The translations under genes and the position numbers were made by a program. This document shows, piece by piece, positions 11,110 through 22,788 of a stretch of DNA of 64,000 bases (positions are counted from its first letter, which is position 1; every line of letters begins with the position of its first letter). The notes beneath the pieces were generated by a model, which did no database searches, was not told where the DNA came from, and worked only from the letters and a program-made list of their open reading frames with translations. Location: positions 248,001-312,000 of the forward strand of contig NBAY01000029.1 in NCBI GenBank assembly GCA_002794775.1. Reading direction: 5' to 3'. Source of the stretch: Porodaedalea pini (Eukaryota; Basidiomycota; Agaricomycetes; Hymenochaetales; Hymenochaetaceae).

Positions 11110-13480
11110 TGCCTTGGCAAGTCGGCATGTCTCAAATATCCTAACTTGTACCTTTGCGCCTCATGGAAGCAAAAGTGGTTACCCTATTTACATATTGGTG
11201 GAATGATGATAATGCCAAGGGTTCTCTTAGAGTGCTGAAAGTCCGAGGAGCCTGATTGAAGGACACATTTGTTACTCACTTGCCATTCAACTTTTTCTTC
11301 TCTAGCTTTAGCTCAGTCTAGGCTCCGGTCTGTGATATGGTGTGTTCCAAGGGTGGTGTAGTCACAGAGTTGCAGAAATAAAGGACTGCCAGGCATGTCT
11401 ATAGATCCTTGTTCTGAGAATAGGGCAGAAGTAGTGCCACATGTTCCCTCTGCACCTGAAGCCTCTTGGAAGCCATTCATAATTTCACTGCTGCTCAGTG
11501 CATTACAAGGGTCTTGATTGTTATCACCTTCTGCCATGATGCTAAAGCCTCCATACCCACTCACTTGCCTGTGAATGCTCTCCTTTCACAAAGCACCAAG
11601 CTAGAGGCGAGCACACTAAGAATCTATTAGTATGCATACTATACTCCATGAGAACTGTAAGATGTACTGTATTGTCTTGCAATTTAAGAATAAGAGACAG
11701 AGCAATGAGAGCATTCTCATCCATCCACTGTGATATCTCCATTCAAACATCACACTGCCCATGTAGACTGCAGAAACCACATGAAGATGCACAATGTTTT
11801 TCCATTTTTTTTTTCCATCGGTGCCTCAAAAGCATGGTGTGAATAAGAGTTATCTTGCTTCACTCCCTGAGCTGGTTGGTCAGCTGACTGAGTTCTAATA
11901 GCAAAAAAACACCATCCACATACATTATATTGTAGGCTCTGTATGCCCAGGCTCTAGATAAGCTTGAAGTGCCATATGCAAAATTGGTCCGGTGCCACTG
12001 TCATCCTTTCCCTTTGTTCCTATTCTGTCCTGACCCCTCAAGTATCTTTGGATGTTTTTCAATTCAATAGAGAGGATGAGCGGCCTGAAAACTTTGCAGC
12101 TTGTGCTGAGGCATCATTGGATCATGTTCTTAAAGATAAAACGTAACCACACATGTTTTGGAAAGCAGTGCAGAGATACGTATGTTGTGCCCTTTGCCCA
12201 CAAGCTGCGATGCTCTATGCAGCATGGAATCCCACCCTCTCTCACTCTCCTAGACCGAGTTCAGGAGATTGAGAAACATAGGTCTACCGAGACTGAAGAT
12301 GAGCAGGACGTACCATATAGCATCTGCCACCTTCATATGACCTTCTCATGCTTGAGTACCTGATAGGGTAAAGCCATTTGAAAGAGTTGGAATGGCAACC
12401 ACAGCTCAAATCGTGTCGCCTGGGAAGAAGTCACCTTTGACATAGTCTAGACTATCAATAAGACTTATCGTCCTCCTGTATTTTGTCTGTGGAATGCAAA
12501 TGGATGGTCAGAGTGCTGTGTCTGAGACACACAAGAATCTAGGTATGAACCATGCAATGCCCTGCAAGCCAAAATTCGGATATATAGACTAAGCTTCTCT
12601 TTACTCTGCATTGTGGGATGAGGCATGGCCACATCGACTGTCATGAACTGCAATGCCTTCTAATATCTGCCATCTTGTTTAACAGAGTAACCGACTACTG
12701 AGTAAATCTCTCACATTAATCTATGGTTTGGCCGTGATCCTCGAGATGTATCTTTGCATTGGGTTGAGTATGAAAGCTGGAAGTAAGTTTCTGTAGCCAT
12801 TTCTGTAGTCGTTGCCTTCCTGCTTAAGGTCACAATCCATCATGTTCTGACTTCGAGCCTTTCCACCAAGCTCGTGGAGCCTATCGACACGTATGATTTG
12901 ACCTCAATAAATTAGAGAGTACAACATGCACAATCAGATACACCTCATATAAGAGATCCCAGAGCCTATGCATTTGCTCATCCGACACCTCAGCATCATC
13001 AATCACAAAACTATGTGACTTTAGAGCAACGTTCAAGAACACTGGCAAAATTTTCTTGATGCTGCTGGACATGAAAACTAGTGACGGAGGTTTAAGTTAG
13101 TCCTAAGCACGGCTAAGATGGGATGTCCACACGCACAGCACATGAAGTTGCATTCCAAACTGATCGTATTGTTGTATGACAAGAGGCCATTGGAGATGAT
13201 GGGTCTATCGTCATTGGTGTTTTCTCCCGTTCCAATAGAACTTGACATAAGCAGCATATCAAATAAATTGGGCACACAACACATTCGCAAACTGCTGTTG
13301 TTCTTCAAGACTTTTGGGTACATGTTGGCTAACATTCCAAAAAAGCGACCCACTCTTCCCGTGTTACGTCGAATAGCATGATCTCGCTGAGAGATTAAAT
13401 GTCGTGTTAGAGCAAATGACAATTATATGGTGTAAGAGTCAGCTCCCTAGGCCTGTCTTCCAAACTGAGGAACTCGGGAC
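11110..13480. other. Repeat-derived sequence without recognisable genes
   Basis: Interior of the inverted-repeat block. Several short open frames occur on both strands, but none shows a family motif or a phase-consistent exon chain. Likely decayed mobile DNA. Confidence 0.4.
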
Positions 13481-13489
13481 CAATGCAAA

Positions 13490-14335
13490 TGGTGTAGGGG
13501 TGCAGACTCTTCTAATCCAAAGGGTGATTCAGGCTACAGCTCATGATCGACCCAAGGGGGACTGCGGTGACTTGGTATACCAAGAGGGACAACCTAAGTA
13601 GAGTGAGGTTCAAGATATGAAGACTCAGCGATATGGATACCTGTGGGATTCCAGTTGGACCAAGACTCGGGTGGGTAGAATCGGCACTTGTGGCAGCGGC
13701 TGAGGGCATTCGGTGATTGGGTGACGGAGTTCTGAGAGTCGGTGACAGTCGGTGTATACTGTTTTCAGAATGAGAGTCGGGCAAGTAGTGCATAGTAATG
13801 CATGTAGTAGATTGTGGTCTAGAGGTGGAGAGGGGACTATCTGTCTCTGTACTTGTCTCATATCTCCCTATGTCTCTCTATATACTACTGCAAATTTATA
13901 CTACTGCAAATTTATACTAAACTGAAGCAGAGAAAGCGGTGCAAGACTCGGCCGAGTCTGCGTGAATGGATGTGAAGGTGAGTCGGCGATCGGCCTGTGC
14001 ACATCATGCAGCTGATCATCGTGGAGTGATGTTGTAGTGCCCAACCTGCTCTCTCATCTCCCACCACTGCACACCCGTATCCCACGTCCTTGTCCTACTC
14101 GCCTAATTCCTTCCACCTGTCCCCATGAGAGTCGGTCGTCCATGTGCTGATCGAGTTTGTACGACATCCGTCCATCCGATCGTGTCCATACCAAGAATTA
14201 TAATGAAGAGTCGGCCGCCGATTATGAATGAATAAATGGTAATGTTCGGCGGCCGGTAAAGGGAGTCAAAGGAGTAGTGTAAGTGAGGGGAGAAAGACTC
14301 GGCCGGCGCGTAGGCGATGGTTAATCGCTACAACG
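13490..14335 (-). repeat. Right copy of the ~850-base LTR-like inverted repeat
   Basis: Reverse-complement partner of 8150-8995. This copy keeps more CpG (for example CGCGCCGGCCGAGTC where the left copy has CATGCCGGCCAAGTC) and has a local 16-base duplication of the TATAAATTTGCAGTAG box at about 13893-13916. It lies about 800 bases upstream of the DUF2235 gene. Confidence 0.7.
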
Positions 14336-15137
14336 GAGGCATGTGAGAGTCACTTCCTATATCGGGGCATCGACACCTTTTCATGCCAGTCACAGCCTTT
14401 GAGGCGCTCATCAAACCCCCAACACACCGAGGTAGCAACTCACACTTTGATTATACTCGCAATTGCCAGTCTCATTAGACTACTCATTTATCGTACCTTC
14501 GAATATGCCTTGCCACAAGGGCGTTTTCAATGCACGAACCACGCGTTTCATTTCAGTAACAGGCGCTGAAACTCTTCACTTCTGCACGACAGAACCTCCC
14601 TCCTTCGTTTGGAGCACTACGATGAGTACTTAAATTGCCAAAGCTAGACGACACCTGATCATATGCAGAAGCCTCAAAATAGCACTGCTGCGAAAATTAT
14701 GTCCCCTCCTTCAAGATCGAGCTCACGCAGTGCGTTGTAAACGCCCCTTGGACGCTCTGGACGGCATCAAGTAGAACTTTCTCCCCTTGTCGTGCATTTT
14801 ACCGCTGCACATCAAGGAATCCAGACTTCGAACCCCTCTTAGATTTAGCAAGCCCTGCAGTACCACCAGGCTTGTAACAGGCCTAGACTCCCAGCATTGA
14901 TTGTGCGCGCATTCTTCTTGAAGTCAGTCGCCTTCCAACATCATTTGTCTGTCACCGGCTAGCAGTCTGGCAATGTTACTCATGCACGTCTCTAACGCCC
15001 TCTTCTCGAGTGCAAGCAGGTAAAAATGAGGTGTTGACTTGTGGAGCTCCGGGAACTAATAAAAGCTCTCTTTCTTGTAAATCAGATTCACCAACGCCTC
15101 CCGCGTCTTGCACCGCTACTTCACTGAGTGACAAGTC
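14336..15137. other. Intergenic / upstream region of the DUF2235 gene
   Basis: No coding region recognised. It should contain the promoter of the gene starting at 15138, but I see no clear TATA box. Confidence 0.4.
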
Positions 15138-17210
15138 ATGCCTAGCGCGAATAGAAATGTACTGTTCTTCCAAAGGGATTGGATCGCTGCTCTTCGTAGT
15201 GTTGAGGGTAGCGCAGACAAGGGCAGTGCAGACAAGAACGGCACCGACAGGGATGGCGCTGATATGGATAGCGCTGACAAGGATGGAACTCTAAAGGGTG
15301 GCACTAAGGATGGTCGAACGCTTGTTCCGTGTTTCGATGGCACTGGAAATCAGTTCAGTAAGGAGGTAAGCCGGAAGATTTACTCGCTGAAGCAGGGGTC
15401 TGAAAGCATCTATTAGAACTCAAACGTTCTTCATTTTTTCAAATGCCTTATTAAGGACCATAGGAGCCAAATAGTCTATTATCAGACTGGGATTGGGACG
15501 TATACAGACCCCACCTTCGTTACGAAACCGGTCATTGAGGTGTCAATGGCACTGGATGCAGCAATAGGATGGAACATTGAGAACCACGTCCTGGGTCCGT
15601 CGACAACCATTTTTAAAGGCGCACTTCATTTCTAACGCGATCAGCAGATGCGTACCGGTTTCTGATGCAAAATCGTATGTTGTCACCGGTTCCTTTTTGC
15701 GTCGCTTACCCATTTTTAATTCTAACCTTGCCAGATAAACCGGGCGACAGAATTTCACTCTTTGGCTTCTCTAGGGGAGCATACACCGCACGTGTACTTT
15801 CTGGATTCGTTCAGAAGATGGGCCTCTTACCACCGGAGAATCACGCTCAAATCCCATTCGCTTGGAATATTTTTAAAGGTAGCGATGACAAGGATAGCGA
15901 CGATAAGGATGGTATTAAAAAGTGCGCGGACTATAAGAAAGCATTTTCGAAAGTTGTTACTGTCGACTTCATTGGTGTCTGGTGCGTATAACACAATCGT
16001 TTCTTGAAGGACGCTCATACTTTGCTCGACTTGCCTTTGCAGGGACACTGTCGCTTCACTTGGTATATCAGGCAAGGAATTACCTTTCGTTAAGCCCATG
16101 AAAGGTGATAAGGATGGTGGCGTGCGTGTCTTTCGCCATGCACTTGCTTTGGACGAGCGCCGTGCGAAGTTTATGCCAAATTTCAAACTCGCCGTGCGTT
16201 CTGGACAACCTCCAGGAACCAATGCCGACGACGTTCAGACCATGGAAGACAGCAATGCGGAGCTAGATGCAAAGCAGCTCTGTGCTGGATCCCGGGAAGT
16301 CTGGTTTGCTGGATGCCACTGCGATGTCGGCGGAGGCTCTGTGCCTGATACCACTCGCAATTCACTCGCCCGTATCCCACTCCGGTGGATGATCCGCGAG
16401 TGTTTTCGCATGAAGACGGGCATAATATTTGATGAGAAGATGCTTCAGGGTATCGGACTTGTTACGGAGTCATTCCGTACTGGAGAAATACAAAGCCGAG
16501 GCAAGCGTCTTTCGGGCGAGTCATTAGCTATAGTCACTCGCAGATCCGAGGATAAGCCCTTCTTCCACTTCCTATGGATCACGATTCTCCTCCTTTGGGA
16601 CCCAGTCAAGAGTCTGCTCTTCTTCTTTTTCGCTCTCCTGGCCTATCCATCGAACCTCATCAGGTACTCAAAATGCTTCCAAGGCAGTTCCTGCATCAGA
16701 AATCGTGTTGCCCAACCTGACTTAGAGAGGCAGTCGGAGGTGTCAGGCCAGTCGCAGGCCAACGAAAGAAAGGATTTAGACGAGGAGGTCAATGCCGCCG
16801 AACTTCACTCAGGGCAACAGCCTGAGGCGCCAGGCCAGTCTCGATTTGACGAAGTGGACGAAGAGAAGGAGGAGAAGGAGGACGCATTATCACCTAGCTT
16901 CGATCAGCTATCCATGAAACGGCTGTGGTGGATATTCGAATATTGGCCAATCATCTTCCGCCTTCAGGACTCGCAGAAATCGCGCAAGAATTTCGAGACT
17001 CGAGTCAATTTAGGGAAGGGACGCGAGATTTATGGAGACGCTTGGACTGAGATAGATGGACAGAAGTACATAGAGGTGCATCGTTCGGTTCGTACGCGGA
17101 TGGAAAGCCACGGGGGATACAAACCTCGAGCTTGGTTTCGCAACCGCAATGACGGAGAGTTCCGCTGGCAAACCGAGGGAGGCTGGGAGATGATTCGATG
17201 GGTAGAATGA
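15138..17210 (+). CDS. DUF2235 alpha/beta-hydrolase (T6SS phospholipase-like fold)
   Basis: Five exons join in frame: 15138-15365, 15417-15594, 15645-15674, 15735-15981, 16043-17210. DUF2235 landmarks in order: LVPCFDGTGNQF at the N-terminus, YYQTGIGTY, ISLFGFSRGAYTARVLSGF (the G-x-S-x-G nucleophile elbow), FIGVWDTVASLG and WFAGCHCDVGGGS with the expected Asp and His. A hydrophobic stretch near 16572-16665 (ITILLLWDPVKSLLFFFFAL) suggests membrane association. An acidic low-complexity linker follows before the C-terminus. Acidic Asp-Lys-Asp-Gly-like repeats are inserted at three places: after the N-terminus, after FAWNIFKG, and after the fifth exon's start. Fungal members are common; the substrate is unknown. 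The start at 15138 is the first ATG before the conserved block and could be further upstream. Confidence 0.9.
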
Positions 17211-17960
17211 TTTTTTGTAACTTGTGACAGCAAGATCTCGCTACTATATATTAGCGATCACCTTGACTGTGACTGGTTCACTCGTGTTTATATATTTCGG
17301 TTGCTTTCTACCTTCCTTCTATTCATCTGCATAGGTCTTCAAAGCAGTCTCCTTGCTTCTTAATGTTTGTCTCTCTCTTTTAATACGTAGGTCAGGACTT
17401 GTCACTTGCCGTACTGCCCACCTTATTATTAAAATTCGCCATGTACTATGTGCAATGTTAGAGAATCCAGTGCAGATGATCCCCCAGTTATGAGCCTATG
17501 AGGTACCAGTGCGTTGCCTTTCCTGTCATGAACGGCCTGATGTGCTTGCTCATCTCAGGCTAAAGCGCGCAACAATTTTCACTTCGCTTTCGTTTCAGAA
17601 TCTTCGTGCACACACTACGTAGTCGCAGAAATTGAGAACGAGCTTGAATGCGTATGGTTAGCGACCAGGATTGCGATGGACACTGAGCGTCTGTGCATGC
17701 AGTGGTTGATCTAAGAGAAACCTTCGTAAATGCAGGACGTTATGAAAGAATACCCAATCATTACTCTGTATTCTGTCCTCGTATTTTCTCTGCGGGAGCA
17801 CCGGACTAAATCTCAAGCAATCGGACACTAAAGACATTTATTATATTTGGTTGAGACTTACGCGCTGAACACAGTAGAAACCAAAAGAAATTCGTACGAT
17901 AAATATCTCCTGGTCTTCAGCGAAACCTTTAACCACTGGCCAGTCAAAACGTGGCTTCAA
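17211..17960. other. Spacer between convergent genes
   Basis: Lies between the 3' ends of the DUF2235 gene and the alcohol dehydrogenase gene. No coding region or repeat recognised. Confidence 0.5.
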
Positions 17961-19656
17961 TCATGGATGCACAAGTATCTTAACTGCAGTGTGTTTCACA
18001 GTAGGTGAATGTAGTATGGCCTCGACAGGAAATTAAATGCTTACTTTCGGAATCCTTGTGATCTAACAATGCCATGATACCCTTGTCCACGACGTCTTCT
18101 AAGGCAATTTTGCTTGTCACGAGGTCCTCGATACCAGAAATAATCCCATCTGCGACGGCCTGTAGAAGTTCATCGTGTATGCCCGTGTATGTATTAGACC
18201 CTGAAAGTGAACAAAGGTTGAGCCGGTCCTCGTTTAGGAGAGTCAGATATTAACAAACCAAATATACTGATCTCTTTGAGAAGGACAGTGTTCATATCAA
18301 CGGAAGGGGGCTTCTCCCAAGTAGAGACAATGACGAGTTGACCACGAGCACGGAGGGAGATGATTGCAGTATTCAAAGTCTCCTGCGTGCCAGCCGCGTC
18401 AAAGGCGATGTCGAATGCCGTGTCGGTAGCATCATTACGAACGTCAGACTTGGGATCGACGACCACATCGGCACCATGCTGAGTCGCAAACTGGCGACGG
18501 ATCTTAGCGGGCTCATACACAACTACGTGACCACCTGGATCTAGGGCTCTAAATTGTGTTTAGAAAAAATGATAAGCAGCTTAGAGAATATAGCATAGCT
18601 CACTTTAATGTTTTCAGAATGAAAAGCCCGATCTAGAAGCACAGCAAATTTTCCTTGTCAGCCATGCCTTTCTTCCAACAAAATATGAACACACCGGGCC
18701 ACCACCGAATATGACGACCTTATTTCCAGGTTTAAAGTTGCTCCTTTATGACGACCTCAACTGATGGCATAGCGCAGATGGTGTGCATGCGCACCTTTTA
18801 ACAGCATACCATGCGACAGCCAAGGGTTCGATACAGGCACCAACTTCCACTAGCAGAGGTAAGAGTAAAATGTGCACGTTACAGGGGACCTAATGGCAGT
18901 GGGCGCTCACATGACATATTTGAAGGGAGCACATACACCTGGTTTTGTTTTACGGTTATGTATTCTGCTAAACCACCACCGAAGCCTCCGATTCCCTGAG
19001 CGACGCTGTGAGAGAATCCGCCAAGATAAAGACATCATGGACGTACAATATAGTTAACTAGAGGGCACAAGTTACGAGTACCGGCATTGCATGCTTGACA
19101 ATCCGGCTTCATGCACGAGAAGACAGGCTCGCTACGAAGAAGACTAGTCAGCTATGTGGGTGGCATTAGTCATAAGGTTTTCTTACACAATGACATTTTG
19201 TCCGACACTGAACTTCGTGGTATCAGCCTCCAGACCGAGTTCAATTATAGTTCCTGAGAATCTTCGTATCATGAACGAAAAAGACTTCGAAAATCTCTGA
19301 TATTTCAACTCACTCATGTCCGAGAGTGATAGGAAGCGTTTCCCCAGTCAGTTCATTAGGAACAGTCAGAGTGGGAGCCTTTACAAAGGGAGCCAGATAG
19401 CAGTGCAGATCTGATCCACAGATTCCAGTCCTATCACAGAACAAAATCAGGCCCGCACGTTCGAGTCGCCAGCATGGACCAATATCCGAGACTTACCATG
19501 CTATCTTGAGAGAGCCGGTTCAATCTAAAGGATGAACGCTCACGCTTGTATTGACTCGCGATTTACCTTGATTTTGATTTGAGATCCTTGAGCTGAAGGC
19601 TCCGGAATATGCTCGATGCGTATGTCTCCCGGACCATAGTACCTTGCTGCCTTCAT
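17961..19656 (-). CDS. Zinc-type alcohol dehydrogenase (butanediol dehydrogenase-like MDR)
   Basis: Minus strand. It starts MKAARYYGPGDIRIEHIPEP at 19656. After an intron and what looks like an 8-base exon, the chain reads IAWTGICGSDLHCYLAP, ITLGHE, FSGTIIELG, then VEPVFSCMKPDCQACNAG (structural zinc Cys set), IGGFGGGLAEYITV, ACIEPLAVAWYAVK and SNFKPGNKVVIFGGGP (Rossmann fold). It continues with HVVVYEPAKIRRQFA, GADVVVDP, DIAFDAAGTQETLNTAI and SNTYTGIHDELLQAV, ending KILVHP before a stop at 17961-17963. The order and zinc ligands match the NAD(P)-dependent medium-chain family, near (R,R)-butanediol dehydrogenase. At least eight short introns. Between about 18545 and 18720 I could not join the exons in one frame, so either an intron is mis-placed or there is a frameshift. 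The exact substrate is not decidable. Confidence 0.82.
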
Positions 19657-19701
19657 GATGGTATAGCGGGAGGGAATGGAAGAATCGAGCCGGAAGTAGT
19701 G

Positions 19702-20232
19702 TTACTAAGGTAGGCGAAATCCATACTCTACCACTTGTGACAAGCCGTGACAATCACGTGTTTGGTCTTGCCGCGTCGTCAGTCAGATTCACTGATTTTA
19801 TGACCTCAATACCTCAAATCAACTGAACAAGCCATGCTACAGGTTAGAAATTTTTTTAATGGATACTATAAGATATATGTACATGCATATGACCAAAAGT
19901 AAAAAGTTACTTGCATATTAGAGTTGTGGAGATGCGACATGATCATATTCACAGGGCTTATGAGATATGTATTCTTTTTCTGTTCTCTAAGCTTTTCTGA
20001 CAAGTATTTTGAGGATCACCAAAGCAAAACTTTGAAATAAAAAAAATCGTTCAGAACAGATTGTTTAATTTTCAACTTTTAATATAATGTTCTGGGCAGA
20101 TTTTTATTTAGAGGGATACAGAGATGGTGATCCTCAAAATACCACAAATCTGAGGCTCAAAGGGCAAAAGTGTGACGCGGCGTGATCACGTGATAGTGGT
20201 AGAGTATGGATTTTGCCTACCTTATTAGTAAG
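19702..20232. repeat. Inverted repeat immediately upstream of the dehydrogenase gene
   Basis: 19702-19734 (TTACTAAGGTAGGC..CCATACTCTACCAC) is matched in reverse complement at about 20196-20231. The similarity fades outward through an ATCACGTG and a CCGCGTC segment. It begins under 50 bases upstream of the dehydrogenase ATG, so it overlaps the promoter. It encloses a smaller TA-flanked element. Confidence 0.6.
20007..20139. mobile_element. 133-base MITE with 15-base terminal inverted repeats, TA-flanked
   Basis: The left end TTTTGAGGATCACCA (20007-20021) is perfectly complementary to the right end TGGTGATCCTCAAAA (20125-20139). TA dinucleotides flank both sides (20005-20006 and 20140-20141), the target duplication expected of Tc1/mariner-type elements. 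No coding capacity. Nested within the larger inverted repeat at 19702-20232. Confidence 0.7.
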
Positions 20233-20356
20233 TCAGCAGTGGTGTGCTTCGCCAGGATCCCCGGAGAGAACTAGACTCGGAGTATTATGTCAACTATATG
20301 TAATTAGAAGATCAGCACTGCAAGAAGTGGCGGAGTACTGTACCGTGTACGTACTA

Positions 20357-21159
20357 CCGTCATGGACCGGTCCTTGAAACACCCCCACTCCTTGAAACAC
20401 CCCATTTATTTTGGCTCAACAACATATCCCTCAGCTCAAATTAATGCATAAAAACAGCCTACTCGTGTAATTATGCTATTTAGAAAAAAACCCATGAAAA
20501 ATGGGTTGAATTTGAGAAAGTTATGGGTAAAATGGGTGTGAGAAGGTACTAGAATTGAGTGGTTCAGAATGTTGTTGGCTCTATTCATTCATAAAACATG
20601 CATTTCAGCTGGAACAAAAAAAGACTGCATTTTTTAAGAAATATATTGAATGTGTCTGCAAATTTTCAAGTCAAATGGATAGAAATTGAGTTGTGTAGAA
20701 ATTCAGAAAGTTGTGTAGCGCTTTTTTGAAGTGTCACATTTATGTCACATCCCTTTCCGCGTCATGTCTTATGCAGCTCATCTTGAGCTTGCTCACTTCT
20801 GCCACATAACTCATGCTAATAAAATAGTATGTGTAATAATTATTGATAGTAGTAAATACTAGACTAATCTATAATACTCTACATATAAAATTAATAATAT
20901 ATGAGAGCAATAGCTTAAATTCCGAGTGAAGATGAGCATGGGAAAGTTGTGTTTCAAGGAGCGGTGACATGCTGATTTAGAGTCAAAATGTGTGCAATTC
21001 ATAACTCATTTATTCCTGACTTTTTTCACTCAAAATTTTGCACAGATGGACCTTAGTGATATAGCTTTAATTTAATATTTTTTGGTTCGAGAAAATCAGT
21101 GAAGAAATGGAGTAAAAATTGAAATAAAATGTGCTGTTTCAAGGACCGGTCCATGACGG
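20357..21159. mobile_element. 803-base non-autonomous TA-flanked element with perfect 25-base TIRs
   Basis: Terminal inverted repeats 20357-20381 and 21135-21159 are perfect over 25 bases, starting CCGTCATGGACCGGTCC. The host dinucleotide TA is present on both sides (20355-20356, 21160-21161), fitting a Tc1/mariner-like target. The TIR contains the palindrome GGACCGGTCC. TTGAAACACCCC occurs twice just inside the left end, and a related TTTCAAGGAGCGG copy lies near 20952. The interior is AT-rich with no transposase. Confidence 0.85.
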
Positions 21160-21576
21160 TACGTGGGCAGGCCGCTTCACTGATGTGTACAATGTGGAGA
21201 GGTTGAGGTATACAACTTGAAGCCGTGAAGGTAAAATAGTCTAAAATCAAGGTGACCATATGGACCGGACTTCATCATGATGCAGCGGGTTTCTAACATT
21301 TGAACGGTCAAGTTCGACATGGATTGATGTCTGTCTGAAATTCTATTAATATTATTAAGTGGCACCTTTTTGTGATCATCAGTTTCATGTGGTTTAAACT
21401 TCTCTTGCATTCTCCTCCTATGGTACAATTTTAGTGGAAAAGATTTCAGTCGGTGATGTCAGCTAAGCTTGTTCAAATAAAAGCCAGTAGCAACCTTTGC
21501 CGTCAGGTGCAGTTGTAAGTCAGCCGACAATTTGTTTCTCTAGATCTATCGCCTTTTTGACCGTGTTGTTGACACT

Positions 21577-22354
21577 ATGGACTACGTACGAATCCCATCC
21601 AGTGCCACCTCTATTCCTGAAGATGTGCCAGAGGAATCGTCACAGGACAAACTTAGAACGCCGCAGCGGATGAAGTACTGGTCGTTTCTTGCAGCGATTT
21701 TTGCCATTCTCGTTACGGCATTCAATATTGCTTTCCTCAACGTTCAAATAGTCTCCCATTGACCTCAATCCACCCCTTCCTGACATCTCAGCATGTACAT
21801 CGGGCTTGACCAACTCATTCGGAATGTGTCATCACCAGATTGGCCTCGCACTCAGTATGGATTCCCAGACTATCTCGGAAACATAGACTCTAGTGTTCCA
21901 GAAGAGATACAGCCGAGTGCACATCGAGTACGTTTAGACTCCATGGTGAGTAACTTTTGTAGATCCTATTGTTCACATGAGATGGAAACTGACCGCATCA
22001 CAGCATACAATGGTTGTACAGTTCACCGTCCATGATTTCGGTCTACAAAGTTGTGCCGTATCATCATTTTTTCCCGACCAAAGCCACTTTCCTCTTGATA
22101 GATACTCCCGGAGTAGTCACATCAAAGAACTTGAGGTCTGGCTTCTAGATAATAGGGGAAAGGCGGATCCACGCTCATGGATTTCATGGTTTATGAAGCC
22201 TGCAAGGATTAGGCAGCTTGGATGCTTAAACGCTACTCTCCTGCATGACAATACGTCCTTCTTTCATTGTCCTTCCGGCTCTACACAGCTGTTTGAAATC
22301 ATCTGCCTTTCCAAGAGCTGTGTATTAGACTTACAACAAGTAAGACCAGGCTGA
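21577..22354 (+). CDS. Small single-pass membrane protein, function unknown
   Basis: The first coding piece (21577 onward) is a hydrophilic N-terminus then a hydrophobic span WSFLAAIFAILVTAFNIAFL. The second (from about 21793) reads MYIGLDQLIRNVSSPDWP and YGFPDYLGNIDSS; the third (from 22003) reads HTMVVQFTVHDFGLQSCAV, then LEVWLLDNRGKADP and FHCPSGSTQLFEI. A GTGAGT..CACAG intron joins pieces two and three in frame. The join between one and two needs a phase I could not produce with a GT donor, so a one-base indel or unusual intron is possible. The layout of one TM segment plus a lumenal or extracellular domain, with YIGLD after the TM, resembles a widespread agaricomycete family of unknown role. 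The C-terminal end is uncertain. Confidence 0.55.
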
Positions 22355-22788
22355 AAACTGGGTGAGTTTGAGCCTGCAATTTGCTTCTGCTATAAATTTA
22401 GCTGAGATCCTGTACCGGTGCTTTAGGGTTTTGGATGCTGCAGAGTGAGGTCGAGACCATATAGTAGCATTTGTCACTCACCTTTTTTGGTTTAATTTCC
22501 AGAGGGAACATATCCAGGTAGCCCGTGTTGTTGATATGCAATCAAGTCCTTATTGTTCAATAAAAAATCTCTTCACAGGGGTGACCACTCTAAGTCATCT
22601 TTAATTTAGATGTTTTGGAAGAGCAGCTCAAGAAAAAAAAAGCAAACTTCCACTGAAGTTGATGCCCCAATTCGAGCCCATGCGATGCAATGTTGTGAAG
22701 TCTCTCAAGATTGACCGAGCAGGTGGACCGGTTGGTGTAGTATCAGGGAATGACATCAGTAGAGCATCATCTATGGAGCAGACGGAAA
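22355..22788. other. Gene-free spacer before the Helitron-like pair
   Basis: No coding region or repeat recognised between the membrane protein gene and the first Helitron-like end. Confidence 0.4.

Noticed and set aside
18800..18840. Possible tRNA from a GGTTCGATAC string
   Set aside because: No cloverleaf arms around it; the string lies in an exon of the dehydrogenase.
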